Assembly: GCF_012328925.1 (NCBI RefSeq)
Contig: NZ_JAAXLS010000001.1
Span: 372,001-436,000, forward strand
Direction of reading: 5' to 3'
From: Amycolatopsis acididurans
Lineage (GTDB): Bacteria; Actinomycetota; Actinomycetes; Mycobacteriales; Pseudonocardiaceae
DNA length: 64,000 nucleotides
In this document: in pieces, positions 49,867-58,362 of the stretch
How positions within the stretch are numbered: position 1 is the stretch's first letter
How the letters are laid out: each line of letters starts with the position of its first letter
The notes under the pieces: generated by a model
What the model was told of the DNA's origin: nothing
Database searches by the model: none
The model's input: the letters and a program-made list of their open reading frames with translations, nothing else
Program-made: the position numbers and the translations under genes

Positions 49867-50526
49867 TCAGCCGCGCCGGGTGGACAGCCGTTGCGAGAGC
49901 CGGGGCAGGCTTTCGGTCGTGGTGAGGGCGAATTCGGTACAGATGGTGACGAGTTCGTCGCGGTCGCAGTCGATCCCGCCGTCGAGCCAGACCAGCACCA
50001 GTTCGGCGAAACCGCCGGTGAGCACCAGCGACACCGCCTGCAACAGGCGCTCGCGCTCACCGGGAAGGTCGACAAGACCGCGGATCTGGCCGACCATCGC
50101 CTCGGCGACGGCGCGCATCGCGGTGAAGCGGCGGCGCATCAGCACCTCGCTGCCGTGTGCCTCGCTGAAGGTGACCCGGGCCCGCCGCGGATCGTCGGTC
50201 AGGTCGGCGATGATGGTTTCCAGCGCCGCGTGGGTCTTGGCCTCGAGATCGTCGGGGGCCTCGGCGACGGCGGCCAGCGTGCGGGTCAGCGCGGTTTCCA
50301 CGATCTCGTCGTGCACGGCGGCGGCGAGCGCGTTCATGTCCTCGAAGCTCTCGTAGAAGAACCGCGGCCCGACGTGCGCCTCCTCGCACACGGCGCGCAC
50401 GGTCGCCGCCGCCCAGCCCTGGGTGCCGATGACCTCCAGCGCCGCGTCCAGCAGGCGACGCCGGCGCTCGGCACGCCGCTCGTCGGCGGTGGCGCCCCGG
50501 TAGATCCCGCTCAGTGTCCGTGTCAC
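49867..50526 (-). CDS. TetR-family regulator
   Basis: 219 residues. HTH from R-R-L-L-D-A-A-L-E-V-I-G to F-F-Y-E-S-F-E-D-M; the recognition helix lacks the usual Y-Y-H-F pattern (R-F-F-Y-E-S-F). A large ligand domain follows. It is divergent from the P450 gene with ~100 bp between, the standard layout for control of the P450-aldehyde dehydrogenase-ACAD operon. It might also sense the mce substrate. Confidence 0.9.
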   Translation of the reverse strand: MTRTLSGIYRGATADERRAERRRRLLDAALEVIGTQGWAAATVRAVCEEAHVGPRFFYESFEDMNALAAAVHDEIVETALTRTLAAVAEAPDDLEAKTHAALETIIADLTDDPRRARVTFSEAHGSEVLMRRRFTAMRAVAEAMVGQIRGLVDLPGERERLLQAVSLVLTGGFAELVLVWLDGGIDCDRDELVTICTEFALTTTESLPRLSQRLSTRRG

Positions 50527-50561
50527 CCGATCAGTCTGTCACACCAATCAGGAATCAAACG

Positions 50562-50591
50562 TTTACGGATAAAAGTGTTTCCTGTTATGGT
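50562..50591 (+). promoter_or_regulatory. Possible P450 promoter with AAACGTTT palindrome
   Basis: TTTACG at 50562-50567, an 18-base spacer and TATGGT at 50586-50591. An 8-base palindrome AAACGTTT at 50557-50564 overlaps the -35 box and could hold the TetR protein. A wider CAGGAA/TTTCCTG pair flanks it at 50549-50584. Confidence 0.35.
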
Positions 50592-50630
50592 CGGAGTCGT
50601 TCGCACCGTGGCGAAGAGAGGTACGCGATC

Positions 50631-52049
50631 ATGGCTACCGCACTCGCGGACAGGCTGGGCTCGGCTCTGGGCAAGCTCAGCACCAAGGCACCCTCACCGA
50701 GCAGGCCGCTGGCCGTACCACCACCCGGGTCCGGCCTGCGCCCGGTGCCCGGTGACTTCGGGCTCCCCTTCATCGGGCACACCCTGGACCGGCTGAGCAA
50801 CCTGCTCGAAGCCTCGCGCGGCCGCTACGAGCGGTACGGGCCGGTGGAGTGGGGCGGCATGCTCGGCACCAAGATTGTCGGCGTGTACGGGCCGGAGGCC
50901 ACCGAGGTGGTCGTGTCCAACAAGGACAAGGCGTTCGCCAACGGCGGCATCTACGAGTACCTGATCGGCCCGTTCTTCCACCGTGGCCTGCTGCTGCTCG
51001 ACTTCGGCGAGCACCTGCATCACCGGCGGATCATGGCCAAGGCGTTCACCCGGCCACGGCTGGCCGGCTACCTCACGGCGATGAACCCGCGGATCGAGCG
51101 CACGCTCGACGGCTGGCAGCCGCGTAACGGGTTCCCGGTGTACTCCGCGGCCAAGCAGATGACCCTCGACATCGCCACCGAGGTGTTCGTCGGCGAGACC
51201 TCGGGCAGCGACCACCGTAAGATCGAGAAGGCGTTCGTCGACGCCGTCCACGGTGGACAGGCCATCCTGCGGTTCCCGGTCCCCGGCGGGATCTGGGCCC
51301 GCGGGCTACGGGGACGCCGGCTGCTGGAGGACTACTTCCGCTCCCGGCTGCCCGCCCGGCGCGACGGTGACGGGGACGACCTGTTCAGCGTGCTGTGCCG
51401 CGCCGAAAGCGAGGACGGGCACCGGTTCAGTGACGAGGACATCGTCAACCACATGATCTTCGCGCTGATGGCGGCCCACGACACGAGCACCATCACGCTG
51501 GCGATGATGGCCTACTACCTCGGCGGGCATCCGGAATGGCAGGAGCGGGCGCGCAGCGAGTCGATCGCGCTCGGCAAGGCCACGGTCGACCACGACGACC
51601 TGGAGAAACTGCCCACCCTGGACAAGGTCTTCAAGGAGACGCTGCGGATCAACGCCCCGGTGGGCGCGCTGTTCCGGCAGGCGGTCAAGGACACCGAGAT
51701 CCTGGGCTTCTACATCCCGAAGGGCACCAAGCTCGCCGTGTCCACCTACGCCTCGCACCGGATCGCGGAGTGGTGGCCCAATCCGGACGTGTTCGATCCC
51801 GAACGCTTCTCCGAGGAGCGCCGTGAGGACAAATCGCACAAGTTCACGTGGGCACCGTTCGGCGGTGGCGCGCACATGTGCATCGGGCAGTTCTTCGGTG
51901 CCATGGAAGTGAAAGCGGTCATGCACCAGATGCTGCGGCGGTTCTCCTGGACCGTGCCGGCGGGCTACGAACCGCCCATCCGCTACGGCACCGGGCCCAT
52001 GCCGACCGACGGGCTGCCCGTCGACCTGCGTGCGCTGGACATCGCGTGA
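50631..52049 (+). CDS. Cytochrome P450
   Basis: 472 residues from the ATG at 50631 (GAGAGG nine bases before). I-helix A-A-H-D-T-S-T at 281-287, E336-T-L-R339, and heme motif F-G-G-G-A-H-M-C-I-G with the ligand Cys417. The heme loop with H-M-C-I-G and the H-D-T-S form recall CYP51/CYP120-like bacterial enzymes. No redox partner is encoded in the window. It would hydroxylate a hydrophobic substrate, and the aldehyde dehydrogenase directly after it suggests terminal oxidation to an acid. Confidence 0.93.
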   Translation: MATALADRLGSALGKLSTKAPSPSRPLAVPPPGSGLRPVPGDFGLPFIGHTLDRLSNLLEASRGRYERYGPVEWGGMLGTKIVGVYGPEATEVVVSNKDKAFANGGIYEYLIGPFFHRGLLLLDFGEHLHHRRIMAKAFTRPRLAGYLTAMNPRIERTLDGWQPRNGFPVYSAAKQMTLDIATEVFVGETSGSDHRKIEKAFVDAVHGGQAILRFPVPGGIWARGLRGRRLLEDYFRSRLPARRDGDGDDLFSVLCRAESEDGHRFSDEDIVNHMIFALMAAHDTSTITLAMMAYYLGGHPEWQERARSESIALGKATVDHDDLEKLPTLDKVFKETLRINAPVGALFRQAVKDTEILGFYIPKGTKLAVSTYASHRIAEWWPNPDVFDPERFSEERREDKSHKFTWAPFGGGAHMCIGQFFGAMEVKAVMHQMLRRFSWTVPAGYEPPIRYGTGPMPTDGLPVDLRALDIA

Positions 52050-53509
52050 CCGCCGTCGTCAGCCGCATCCGGGACCGGCTGGCGCCGGCGCCCGAGGACG
52101 TGGGGCCGGCCACCCGGCGGGCCCGCGAGGCGCAGCCGGCGTGGGCCGCGCGGCCGGTCCGGCAGCGGGCCGCGATCGCGTTGCGGTTCCACGATCTTCT
52201 GCTGGAGAACGAGGACGAGATCCTCGACCTGCTGCAGTGGGAGGTCGGCAAGGCGCGGATCCACGCGCTGCAGGAGGTCGCGGCCGTGGCCGGGGTGGCC
52301 AGGCACTACGGCCGCCGCGCCGCGCACTACCTGCGTGACCGCCGCCGTCGCGGCGCGGTGCCGTTGCTGACCCACGTCACCGAGGTCCGTCATCCCAAGG
52401 GGGTCGTCGGCATCGTCGGACCGTGGAACTATCCGCTGTTCCTGTCCATCGGCGACGCGCTGCCCGCCCTGCTCGCGGGCAACGCGGTGGTGATCAAGGC
52501 CGACGAGAAGACCCCGCTGTCGGTGCTGTGGGCGGCGGAACTGCTGGCGCGCGCCGGGCTGCCGCCGGGGCTGCTGCACGTGGTCACCGGCGACGGCCCG
52601 GTGGTCGGTGCCGCCCTGATCGACCAGGTCGACTACGTGTGCTTCACCGGTTCGACGCGCACCGGCCGCGTCGTCGGGAAGCAGGCCGCGGGCCGCCTCA
52701 TCGGCTGTTCGCTCGAACTCGGCGGCAAGAACCCGATGATCGTCCGCGCCGACGCCGACCTCGACCGCGCGGTCGAAGGCGCGGTCCAGGCGTGCTTCTC
52801 CAACGGCGGCCAGCTCTGCCTGTCGGTCGAGCGGATCTACGTGCACGAACGGATCGCCGAGGAGTTCACCCGCCGCTTCGCCGACCGCGCCGCCCGGATG
52901 CGGCTGGGCGCGCACTACGACTACACCGACGACATGGGACCGCTGGTGTCCCAGCGGCACCTGCGCACCGTCGAAGAGCACGTCGAGGACGCGCGGCGCA
53001 AAGGTGCCACGGTCCGCGCCGGCGGGCGGGCACGCCCGGACATCAGCCCGCTGTGTTACGAGCCGACCGTGCTCACCGGTGTCACGGCCGAGATGACGGT
53101 GCACGCCGAGGAGACGTTCGGTCCGGTCGTCTCGGTGTATCCGGTGTCCTCCGACGAGCAGGCCGTCGCGCTGGCGAACTCGGGCAGCTACGGGCTGAGC
53201 GCGAGCGTGTGGACGAAGGACACCGAACGCGGGCGGGCGCTCGCGCGGCGGATCATCGCGGGCGCGGTGAACGTCAACGACGGCTTCGGTGCGGCCATCG
53301 GCAGCGTGGACGCCCTGATGGGCGGGATGCGCGAGTCGGGCGTCGGCCGCAGGCACGGCGCCGAGGGCATGCTCAAGTACACCGAGGCGCAGACCATCGC
53401 CGTGCAGCGGCTCGTCCCGATGCCGCCGCAGCCCGGCGTCGGGCTGGCCCGCAACGCGACGCTGATCAACGCGAGCCTGGCGATGATGCGCAGGCTCCGG
53501 CTCCGCTGA
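52046..53509 (+). CDS. Aldehyde dehydrogenase (succinate-semialdehyde type)
   Basis: 487 residues. Catalytic Glu224 in E-L-G-G-K-N-P and nucleophile Cys258 in G-G-Q-L-C-L-S; the cofactor turn is T-G-S-T-R-T-G. The G-G-M-R-E-S-G-V-G-R-R-H-G segment is usual for the family. GTG overlaps the P450 stop as GTGA. It would oxidise an aldehyde from P450 alcohol oxidation to an acid, although the alcohol dehydrogenase step is not in this operon. Confidence 0.92.
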   Translation: MTAVVSRIRDRLAPAPEDVGPATRRAREAQPAWAARPVRQRAAIALRFHDLLLENEDEILDLLQWEVGKARIHALQEVAAVAGVARHYGRRAAHYLRDRRRRGAVPLLTHVTEVRHPKGVVGIVGPWNYPLFLSIGDALPALLAGNAVVIKADEKTPLSVLWAAELLARAGLPPGLLHVVTGDGPVVGAALIDQVDYVCFTGSTRTGRVVGKQAAGRLIGCSLELGGKNPMIVRADADLDRAVEGAVQACFSNGGQLCLSVERIYVHERIAEEFTRRFADRAARMRLGAHYDYTDDMGPLVSQRHLRTVEEHVEDARRKGATVRAGGRARPDISPLCYEPTVLTGVTAEMTVHAEETFGPVVSVYPVSSDEQAVALANSGSYGLSASVWTKDTERGRALARRIIAGAVNVNDGFGAAIGSVDALMGGMRESGVGRRHGAEGMLKYTEAQTIAVQRLVPMPPQPGVGLARNATLINASLAMMRRLRLR

Positions 53510-53524
53510 CCCCGAGGAGACATC

Positions 53525-54718
53525 GTGATCGAATGGTCCGACACCGACATCATGGCCCGCGACGCGATCCGGGCGTTCGTCGACAAGGAGGTGCGCCCGA
53601 AGGTCGACGAACTCGAACACGGTGAGCTGCTGCCGTACACGGTCATCCGCAAGCTCTTCCGCGAGTTCGGCATGGACAAGATGGCCCGCGAGGGCTTCGA
53701 GAGGGAGATCTCGGGCGAGCGCGGCGGCGGCTCGGGCTCGGCGATGTCCTCGTCGATGGGCATGATCATGGCGGCGGAGCTGTCCGGGGTCAGCATGGGC
53801 GTGCTCACCGCGATGGGTGTCAGCCTCGGCCTGGCCGCGTCGACCATCCGGGCGCGCGGCACGGTCGAGCAGAAGAAGCGCTGGCTGCTGGATCTGCTCA
53901 CGTTCGACAAGGTCGGCGCGTGGGCGATCACCGAGCCCGACTCGGGTTCGGACGCGTTCGGTGGCATGAAGACCAGGGTGCGCCGCGACGGCGACACCTA
54001 TGTCCTCAATGGACGAAAGACGTTCATCACGAACGGCCCGTACGCCGACACCGTTGTGGTGTACGCGAAACTCGACGACGGCAGCGACGTCGACCCCCGC
54101 GACCGGCCGGTGCTGACCTTCGTGCTCGACTCGGGCATGCCGGGGTTCACCCAGTCCACACCGTTGCGCAAGATGGGGATTCACTCGTCCCCGACGGGCG
54201 AGCTGTCGTTCGACAACGTCCGCCTCGAACCGGACCGGCTGCTCGAAGGCGGGCAGGGCGACGGCAAGGACAGCGCGCGGTCGAGCTTCGCGATGGAGCG
54301 CATCGGGGTCGCGGCGATGGCGCTCGGCGTGATCGAGGAATGCCTGCGGCTGTGCACGGCCTACGCCAAGGAACGTGAGCTGTGGGGGCAGAAGATCGGC
54401 TCGTTCCAGCTCATCCAGCTCAAGCTGGCGAAGATGGAGGTGGCCCGGCTCAACGTGCAGAACCTGGTGTTCCGCACGATCGAGACGTTCCAGGCGGGCA
54501 AGACGCCGAGCCTGGCCGAGGCCTCGGCGTTCAAGCTGTACGCCTCCCAGGCGGCCACCGAGGTCGCGATGGACGCGGTGCAGTTGTTCGGCGGCAACGG
54601 CTACATGTCCGAATACCGCGTCGAACAGCTCGCGCGCGACGCCAAATCGCTGGAGATCTACGCCGGCAGCAACGAAATCCAGATCACCCACATCGCGAAG
54701 GAAGTCCTGCGCCGTTGA
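53525..54718 (+). CDS. Acyl-CoA dehydrogenase
   Basis: 397 residues from GTG with GAGGAG upstream. W-A-I-T-E-P-D-S-G-S-D near 133 is the flavin loop; K-T-F-I-T-N-G follows. The C-terminal motif is I-Y-A-G-S-N-E-I, so the MCAD-type Glu is Ala. Glu258 in F-A-M-E-R-I matches the alternative base of the isovaleryl-/long-chain-CoA branch. A 70-80 glycine/serine-rich insert (E-R-G-G-G-S-G-S-A-M-S-S-S-M-G) is unusual. Last gene of the P450 operon. Confidence 0.92.
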   Translation: MIEWSDTDIMARDAIRAFVDKEVRPKVDELEHGELLPYTVIRKLFREFGMDKMAREGFEREISGERGGGSGSAMSSSMGMIMAAELSGVSMGVLTAMGVSLGLAASTIRARGTVEQKKRWLLDLLTFDKVGAWAITEPDSGSDAFGGMKTRVRRDGDTYVLNGRKTFITNGPYADTVVVYAKLDDGSDVDPRDRPVLTFVLDSGMPGFTQSTPLRKMGIHSSPTGELSFDNVRLEPDRLLEGGQGDGKDSARSSFAMERIGVAAMALGVIEECLRLCTAYAKERELWGQKIGSFQLIQLKLAKMEVARLNVQNLVFRTIETFQAGKTPSLAEASAFKLYASQAATEVAMDAVQLFGGNGYMSEYRVEQLARDAKSLEIYAGSNEIQITHIAKEVLRR

Positions 54719-54952
54719 ACTCCTGGGTCCCCACCCCAGTGCTCGGCCGAACCGTGCGTGGCCACGGCCGCCAGGCAGGGCGCGGAAACGGTCGTGGTCC
54801 TCCAGGCGACCGTATCGATGCGGCGCCGCCGGTGCCGGACCGGTTGCTCGAAGGCCGGTGCCGGATGACCCCGGCAGCGAGGGACTTTCGTTTCTGGTGA
54901 CCACGCCGCCGCAGCGGGGAGCGTCGCACTCAGCAGACGTGAGGAGGCGCCG
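54719..54952. other. Intergenic stretch, 234 bp
   Basis: No convincing gene or shared palindrome. A GAGGAGG ribosome site for the DUF4389 gene is at its right end. Confidence 0.5.
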
Positions 54953-56344
54953 ATGAGTTCCCCGAGTTCCTATCCCGTGCGCATCGAGGGCGACCTGGAC
55001 CCCTCGGTGTCGCGAGGGCTGTGGCTGGTGAAATGGCTACTGGTTTTCCCGCACCTCGTGGTGCTGGCCCTGTTGTGGCCGGCGTTCTTCGTGCTGAGCA
55101 TCGCCGCGTTCTTCGCGATACTGGTGACCGGCCGGTATCCGCGGTCGATCTTCGAGTTCAACGTCGGGGTGATGCGCTGGACCTGGCGCGTGCACTTCTA
55201 TTCCTACGCCGCGCTGGGCACCGATGCCTATCCGCCGTTCACCCTCGCCGACGTGCCCACCTATCCCGCCCGCCTCGAGGTCGACTATCCGGAACGGCTG
55301 TCGCGGGGTCTGGTGCTGGTGAAGTGGTGGCTGCTCGCGATACCGCACTACGTGATCATCGGCTTCTTCGCCGGCGGTGGCCTGTGGGCGCTGCGTTACA
55401 GCAGCGAACGCGGCTTCACCTGGGGTGGCGGTGGCCTGATCGGCATTCTGGTGCTCGTCGCCGGGGTGGTGCTGCTGTTCACCGGGCGCTATCCCCGGTC
55501 GATCTTCGACTTCGTGCTCGGCATGGACCGCTGGGTGCTGCGCGTCGGCGCCTACGCGGCACTGATGACCGACGAGTACCCGCCGTTCCGGTTCGACGCC
55601 GGTGGCCACGACCCTTCGGGGCCCGTGCAGGACTCCGCCGAGACGTGGCAGCCCTCCGACCACCACTGGACCGGTGGCCGCGTCGCCTCGGTGATCGTGG
55701 GCGCGGTGCTCGTGCTCACGGCGATGGGGCTGCTCACCGGCGGCGGCACGCTGCTGTGGGCGGACCGGGCCCAGCGTGACGCCGACGGGTTCGTGTCGAC
55801 CTCGCGCACCCTGACCTCCGACGGCTACGCGATCGCGAGCGAGAACCTCGAGCTCACCGGTACCTCGGCGAACGCGAACTGGATCACCGGAACGGTCGGT
55901 GACATCCGGGTTCGGGTGACCTCCGCGGACCCGGCGACCCCGGTGTTCGTGGGTATCGCGCCGACTTCGGCCGCCATGACCTATCTCGCCGGAACCCAGT
56001 ACACGACGTTGCGCGACTGGGCGGGCGCGGTGACCCAGAACCCGGGCAACCGCACGCTCGCCGCGCCGCAGACCGCGGGCATCTGGGTCCTGCAGGCGGG
56101 CGGGACCGGCACGCAAGGTTTCGTCGCGCCCCTGCAGAACGGTGACTGGACGGTGGTCATCGCCAACGCCAACGGCGCACCGGGCGTGAACGTCCGCGCC
56201 GAGGTCGGGGCGACGCTGCCGTCGCTGGGCACGATCGCCTACAGCGTGCTGGCCGTCGGGCTGGTGCTGCTGGGCGGCGGTGTGGCGCTCATCGTGGTGC
56301 CGGTGCGCCTGGCCGCGCGCCGTCCCGCCGAGATCTCGTCCTGA
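54953..56344 (+). CDS. DUF4389 membrane protein
   Basis: 463 residues. Two DUF4389 units (about 8-90 and 100-195), each with a pair of membrane segments and the R-Y-P-R-S-I-F-(E/D)-F motif followed by Y-P-P-F. A third membrane segment (~225-245) leads to an outside domain of ~170 residues, and a last segment near the C-terminus precedes a short basic tail. Function is unknown; the family is common in actinobacteria. It stands alone and is the only gene of this window with no catabolic link that I can see. Confidence 0.85.
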   Translation: MSSPSSYPVRIEGDLDPSVSRGLWLVKWLLVFPHLVVLALLWPAFFVLSIAAFFAILVTGRYPRSIFEFNVGVMRWTWRVHFYSYAALGTDAYPPFTLADVPTYPARLEVDYPERLSRGLVLVKWWLLAIPHYVIIGFFAGGGLWALRYSSERGFTWGGGGLIGILVLVAGVVLLFTGRYPRSIFDFVLGMDRWVLRVGAYAALMTDEYPPFRFDAGGHDPSGPVQDSAETWQPSDHHWTGGRVASVIVGAVLVLTAMGLLTGGGTLLWADRAQRDADGFVSTSRTLTSDGYAIASENLELTGTSANANWITGTVGDIRVRVTSADPATPVFVGIAPTSAAMTYLAGTQYTTLRDWAGAVTQNPGNRTLAAPQTAGIWVLQAGGTGTQGFVAPLQNGDWTVVIANANGAPGVNVRAEVGATLPSLGTIAYSVLAVGLVLLGGGVALIVVPVRLAARRPAEISS

Positions 56345-56370
56345 TCCCGGCACGAGACGTCCACATCGGA

Positions 56371-56830
56371 CTACTGCCCGCCGGCGTCGACGTTCACCTC
56401 GAGCGGGACGACGTCACTGCGCACCCACGTGTCGTAGACGTCGCAGCGTTGCCCGCTCGCCGTCCAGGACGTGGACCGGATGTGCAGGACCGGGGTGGTG
56501 GCGGTCACCGCCAGCGCCGCGGCGATATCCGGCTCGGGCGCCACCGCGTGGATCGCGCGGTGCGCGCCCGCGAGGGTGTACCCGGCGCCGGCGAGCAGTT
56601 CGCTCAGCGAGGCTTTCCCTCCAGCACGTCGTGCGCCGCGGCCACCACCGGCACGAGCGCGGGCGGGCTGTAGTTGACGCTGTAGAGCGCCGGGACACCG
56701 TCGAGCGAGCGCAGCCGGACCAATTCGAAGCCCGCGGTGTTCTCCGGCACCCGCAGAGCCCGGCAGACGTGCTCGGGCAGGATCGCCGGGCCGTGGCGCA
56801 GCACCTTGGTGGCTCGATCGCACCGCCGGC
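56371..56830 (-). pseudogene. GntR/UTRA regulator remnant with frameshift
   Basis: Only the UTRA ligand domain is left; the HTH is missing. The upstream part (A-L-R-V-P-E-N-T-A-G-F-E-L-V-R-L-R to H-D-V-L-E-G-K) and the downstream part (A-S-L-S-E-L-L-A-G-A-G to the stop TAG at 56371) are in different frames. They join at ~56612 if one base is restored. The 5' side ends abruptly where an MFS fragment on the other strand begins. Confidence 0.75.
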
Positions 56831-57248
56831 CAGCCGGCGCACGGTCACCTGGTTCGGCTGCGTGATGTGTGCGGTGGGCGCGCTGCTGTTGTACTACGTG
56901 CCGAAACTGACCGGCCCGAACTTCACCGTCACGCTGCTGTGCTGGGCCGTGTTCGGCATCGGGCTGGCCGGGTTCGTGCCGCTGACCGCGCTCATGCCGG
57001 GCGTGGTCGGCAAGTCCGACAGCGGCAGCGCGCTGGCCATCTACACGCTTGCGGCCGGGCTGTCCGCGTTCGTGGGACCGGCGATCGTCGGGCTGCTCGG
57101 CGGCAGCGCGCACATGGGCAGCGCGATCTGGACGTTCGTGGTGCTCTACCTGCTGGCGGCGGTGGCGAGTCTGGTGCTCAAGTCCGAAGTGGACCCGGGA
57201 GTGGCGCGGCGCGAGGCTCGCGCCACGGTGGCCTCGCCCGGCGCATAA
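56820..57248 (+). pseudogene. MFS transporter remnant (last third)
   Basis: About 140 residues with four hydrophobic segments, the typical end of a 12-segment MFS permease (F-G-I-G-L-A-G-F-V-P-L-T-A-L-M, A-G-L-S-A-F-V-G-P-A-I-V-G-L-L). The N-terminal two thirds, with the start codon, are absent. The frame to the left reads only antisense-like residues over the GntR remnant, so it has no credible start. Confidence 0.75.
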
Positions 57249-57257
57249 ACTGCGCGC

Positions 57258-57599
57258 GTGGCTGCGGCGAGGGACTTCCAGCGGATGGTGAACGCGCTCG
57301 CGGAGGTCGAGCGCGCGCAGGGCAGCGAGTACACCTCGTTCAGCGTGCGCGGCAAGCGGTTCGGATACCACTGGCCGCGCACGCGGACGGTCGGGTTGAA
57401 GCAGCTGCTGTCCGAACAGCAGGCGCTGGTGGCCGAACGGCCGGAGGCCTTCGAGGAACAGTTCACCGCGGGCGGGTTCGGCTGGGTGGTCGTCTACCTG
57501 GACAAGGTGGACGTGGCCGAGCTGTCCGAACTGGTTTACGAGGCGTGGCGGCTGTCCGCACCGGAGGAACTCGTCGCGCAGGTCCCGTTTCCGTGGTGA
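57258..57599 (+). CDS. MmcQ/YjbR-like protein (DUF419-type)
   Basis: 113 residues from GTG. The layout resembles the YjbR fold: V-R-G-K-R-F-G-Y-H-W followed by the central basic helix and a C-terminal helix with A-W-R-L-S-A-P. Members bind DNA or are of unknown role. It starts nine bases after the MFS remnant and ends four bases before the convergent LysE gene. Confidence 0.7.
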   Translation: MAAARDFQRMVNALAEVERAQGSEYTSFSVRGKRFGYHWPRTRTVGLKQLLSEQQALVAERPEAFEEQFTAGGFGWVVVYLDKVDVAELSELVYEAWRLSAPEELVAQVPFPW

Positions 57600-57603
57600 C
57601 GCG

Positions 57604-58218
57604 TCATGCCGCCGGCGCGGTCCGGGCGGCGAGGATCACGATCACCGCGCTCGACGCGAGCGCGGTGCCCAGCTGCCCTCGCCGTCCGGTGAACGCGCGG
57701 CCCAGGACGGCGCCGCCGCCGGCCAGGGCGAGTTGCCAGCTCGCCGACGCGGCGAACGCGGCCACCGCGAACGCCGAACGCTCCGGCACGGTGTTCGCGA
57801 GACCGGCCGAACCGCCGAGGACCACCGCGACGAAGTAGACGATCGTGGTGGGGTTGACCAAGGTCATCCCCACGAGCATCGCGTACGCGCGGCCGGGCCG
57901 CATCGGCGGTGGCGCCGACGGCGTGCGGTAGCGGCGAAGCGCCCCGAAGGTGGTGCGTGCGGCCACGGCGATCAGCGCCGCGGCCGCGATCCACCGCAGC
58001 GGTGCCGCGACCGGCACCAGCGCCCGGACCAGCGCGCTCCCGCCGAGCGCGGCACTCAGCGCGTACACCCCGTCCACCGTCGCGATGCCCAGCGCCGCGG
58101 CCGCGCCGACGCGCAGCGAGGTATGCGCGGTCAGGGCGATGAGATATGCGCCGACGGCTCCGACCGGGATCGCGATCCCGTATCCGGCCAGCAGTCCCGC
58201 GACGATCGCGGCCGTCAC
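57604..58218 (-). CDS. LysE-family exporter
   Basis: 204 residues with five or six membrane segments. The first carries G-I-A-I-P-V-G-A-V-G-A-Y, a LysE/RhtB signature, and L-V-N-P-T-T-I-V-Y-F-V-A lies in the fourth. Such proteins export amino acids or related small molecules. The GTG start overlaps the stop of a possible 34-residue open frame. Confidence 0.88.
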   Translation of the reverse strand: MTAAIVAGLLAGYGIAIPVGAVGAYLIALTAHTSLRVGAAAALGIATVDGVYALSAALGGSALVRALVPVAAPLRWIAAAALIAVAARTTFGALRRYRTPSAPPPMRPGRAYAMLVGMTLVNPTTIVYFVAVVLGGSAGLANTVPERSAFAVAAFAASASWQLALAGGGAVLGRAFTGRRGQLGTALASSAVIVILAARTAPAA

Positions 58219-58319
58219 GGCACGAGCGTGACGCGCCTCCCCGGCGGCGCCGGCTGCTGCTTGGCGGCCGCGGACGTGGCGGCGACCGGCAGGACAGCGA
58301 GAACCAGGATCGGTGTCAT
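58215..58319 (-). CDS. Possible 34-residue peptide ahead of the LysE gene
   Basis: ATG at 58319, TGA at 58215-58217 overlapping the exporter start as GTGA. It begins with a hydrophobic run (M-T-P-I-L-V-L-A-V-L-P-V-A-A) and ends with P-G-R-R-V-T-L-V-P. No clear ribosome site is seen. Coupling is suggestive, but the frame is short enough to be chance. Confidence 0.3.
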   Translation of the reverse strand: MTPILVLAVLPVAATSAAAKQQPAPPGRRVTLVP

Positions 58320-58362
58320 GGCGGGATCATCGCCGCTGCCGCGCCGGGACGGCAAACGAATT

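Noticed and set aside
51983..54904. 973-residue open frame on the minus strand
   Set aside because: It is antisense to the P450, aldehyde dehydrogenase and ACAD genes with His/Arg/Val-rich nonsense; no motif or ribosome site.
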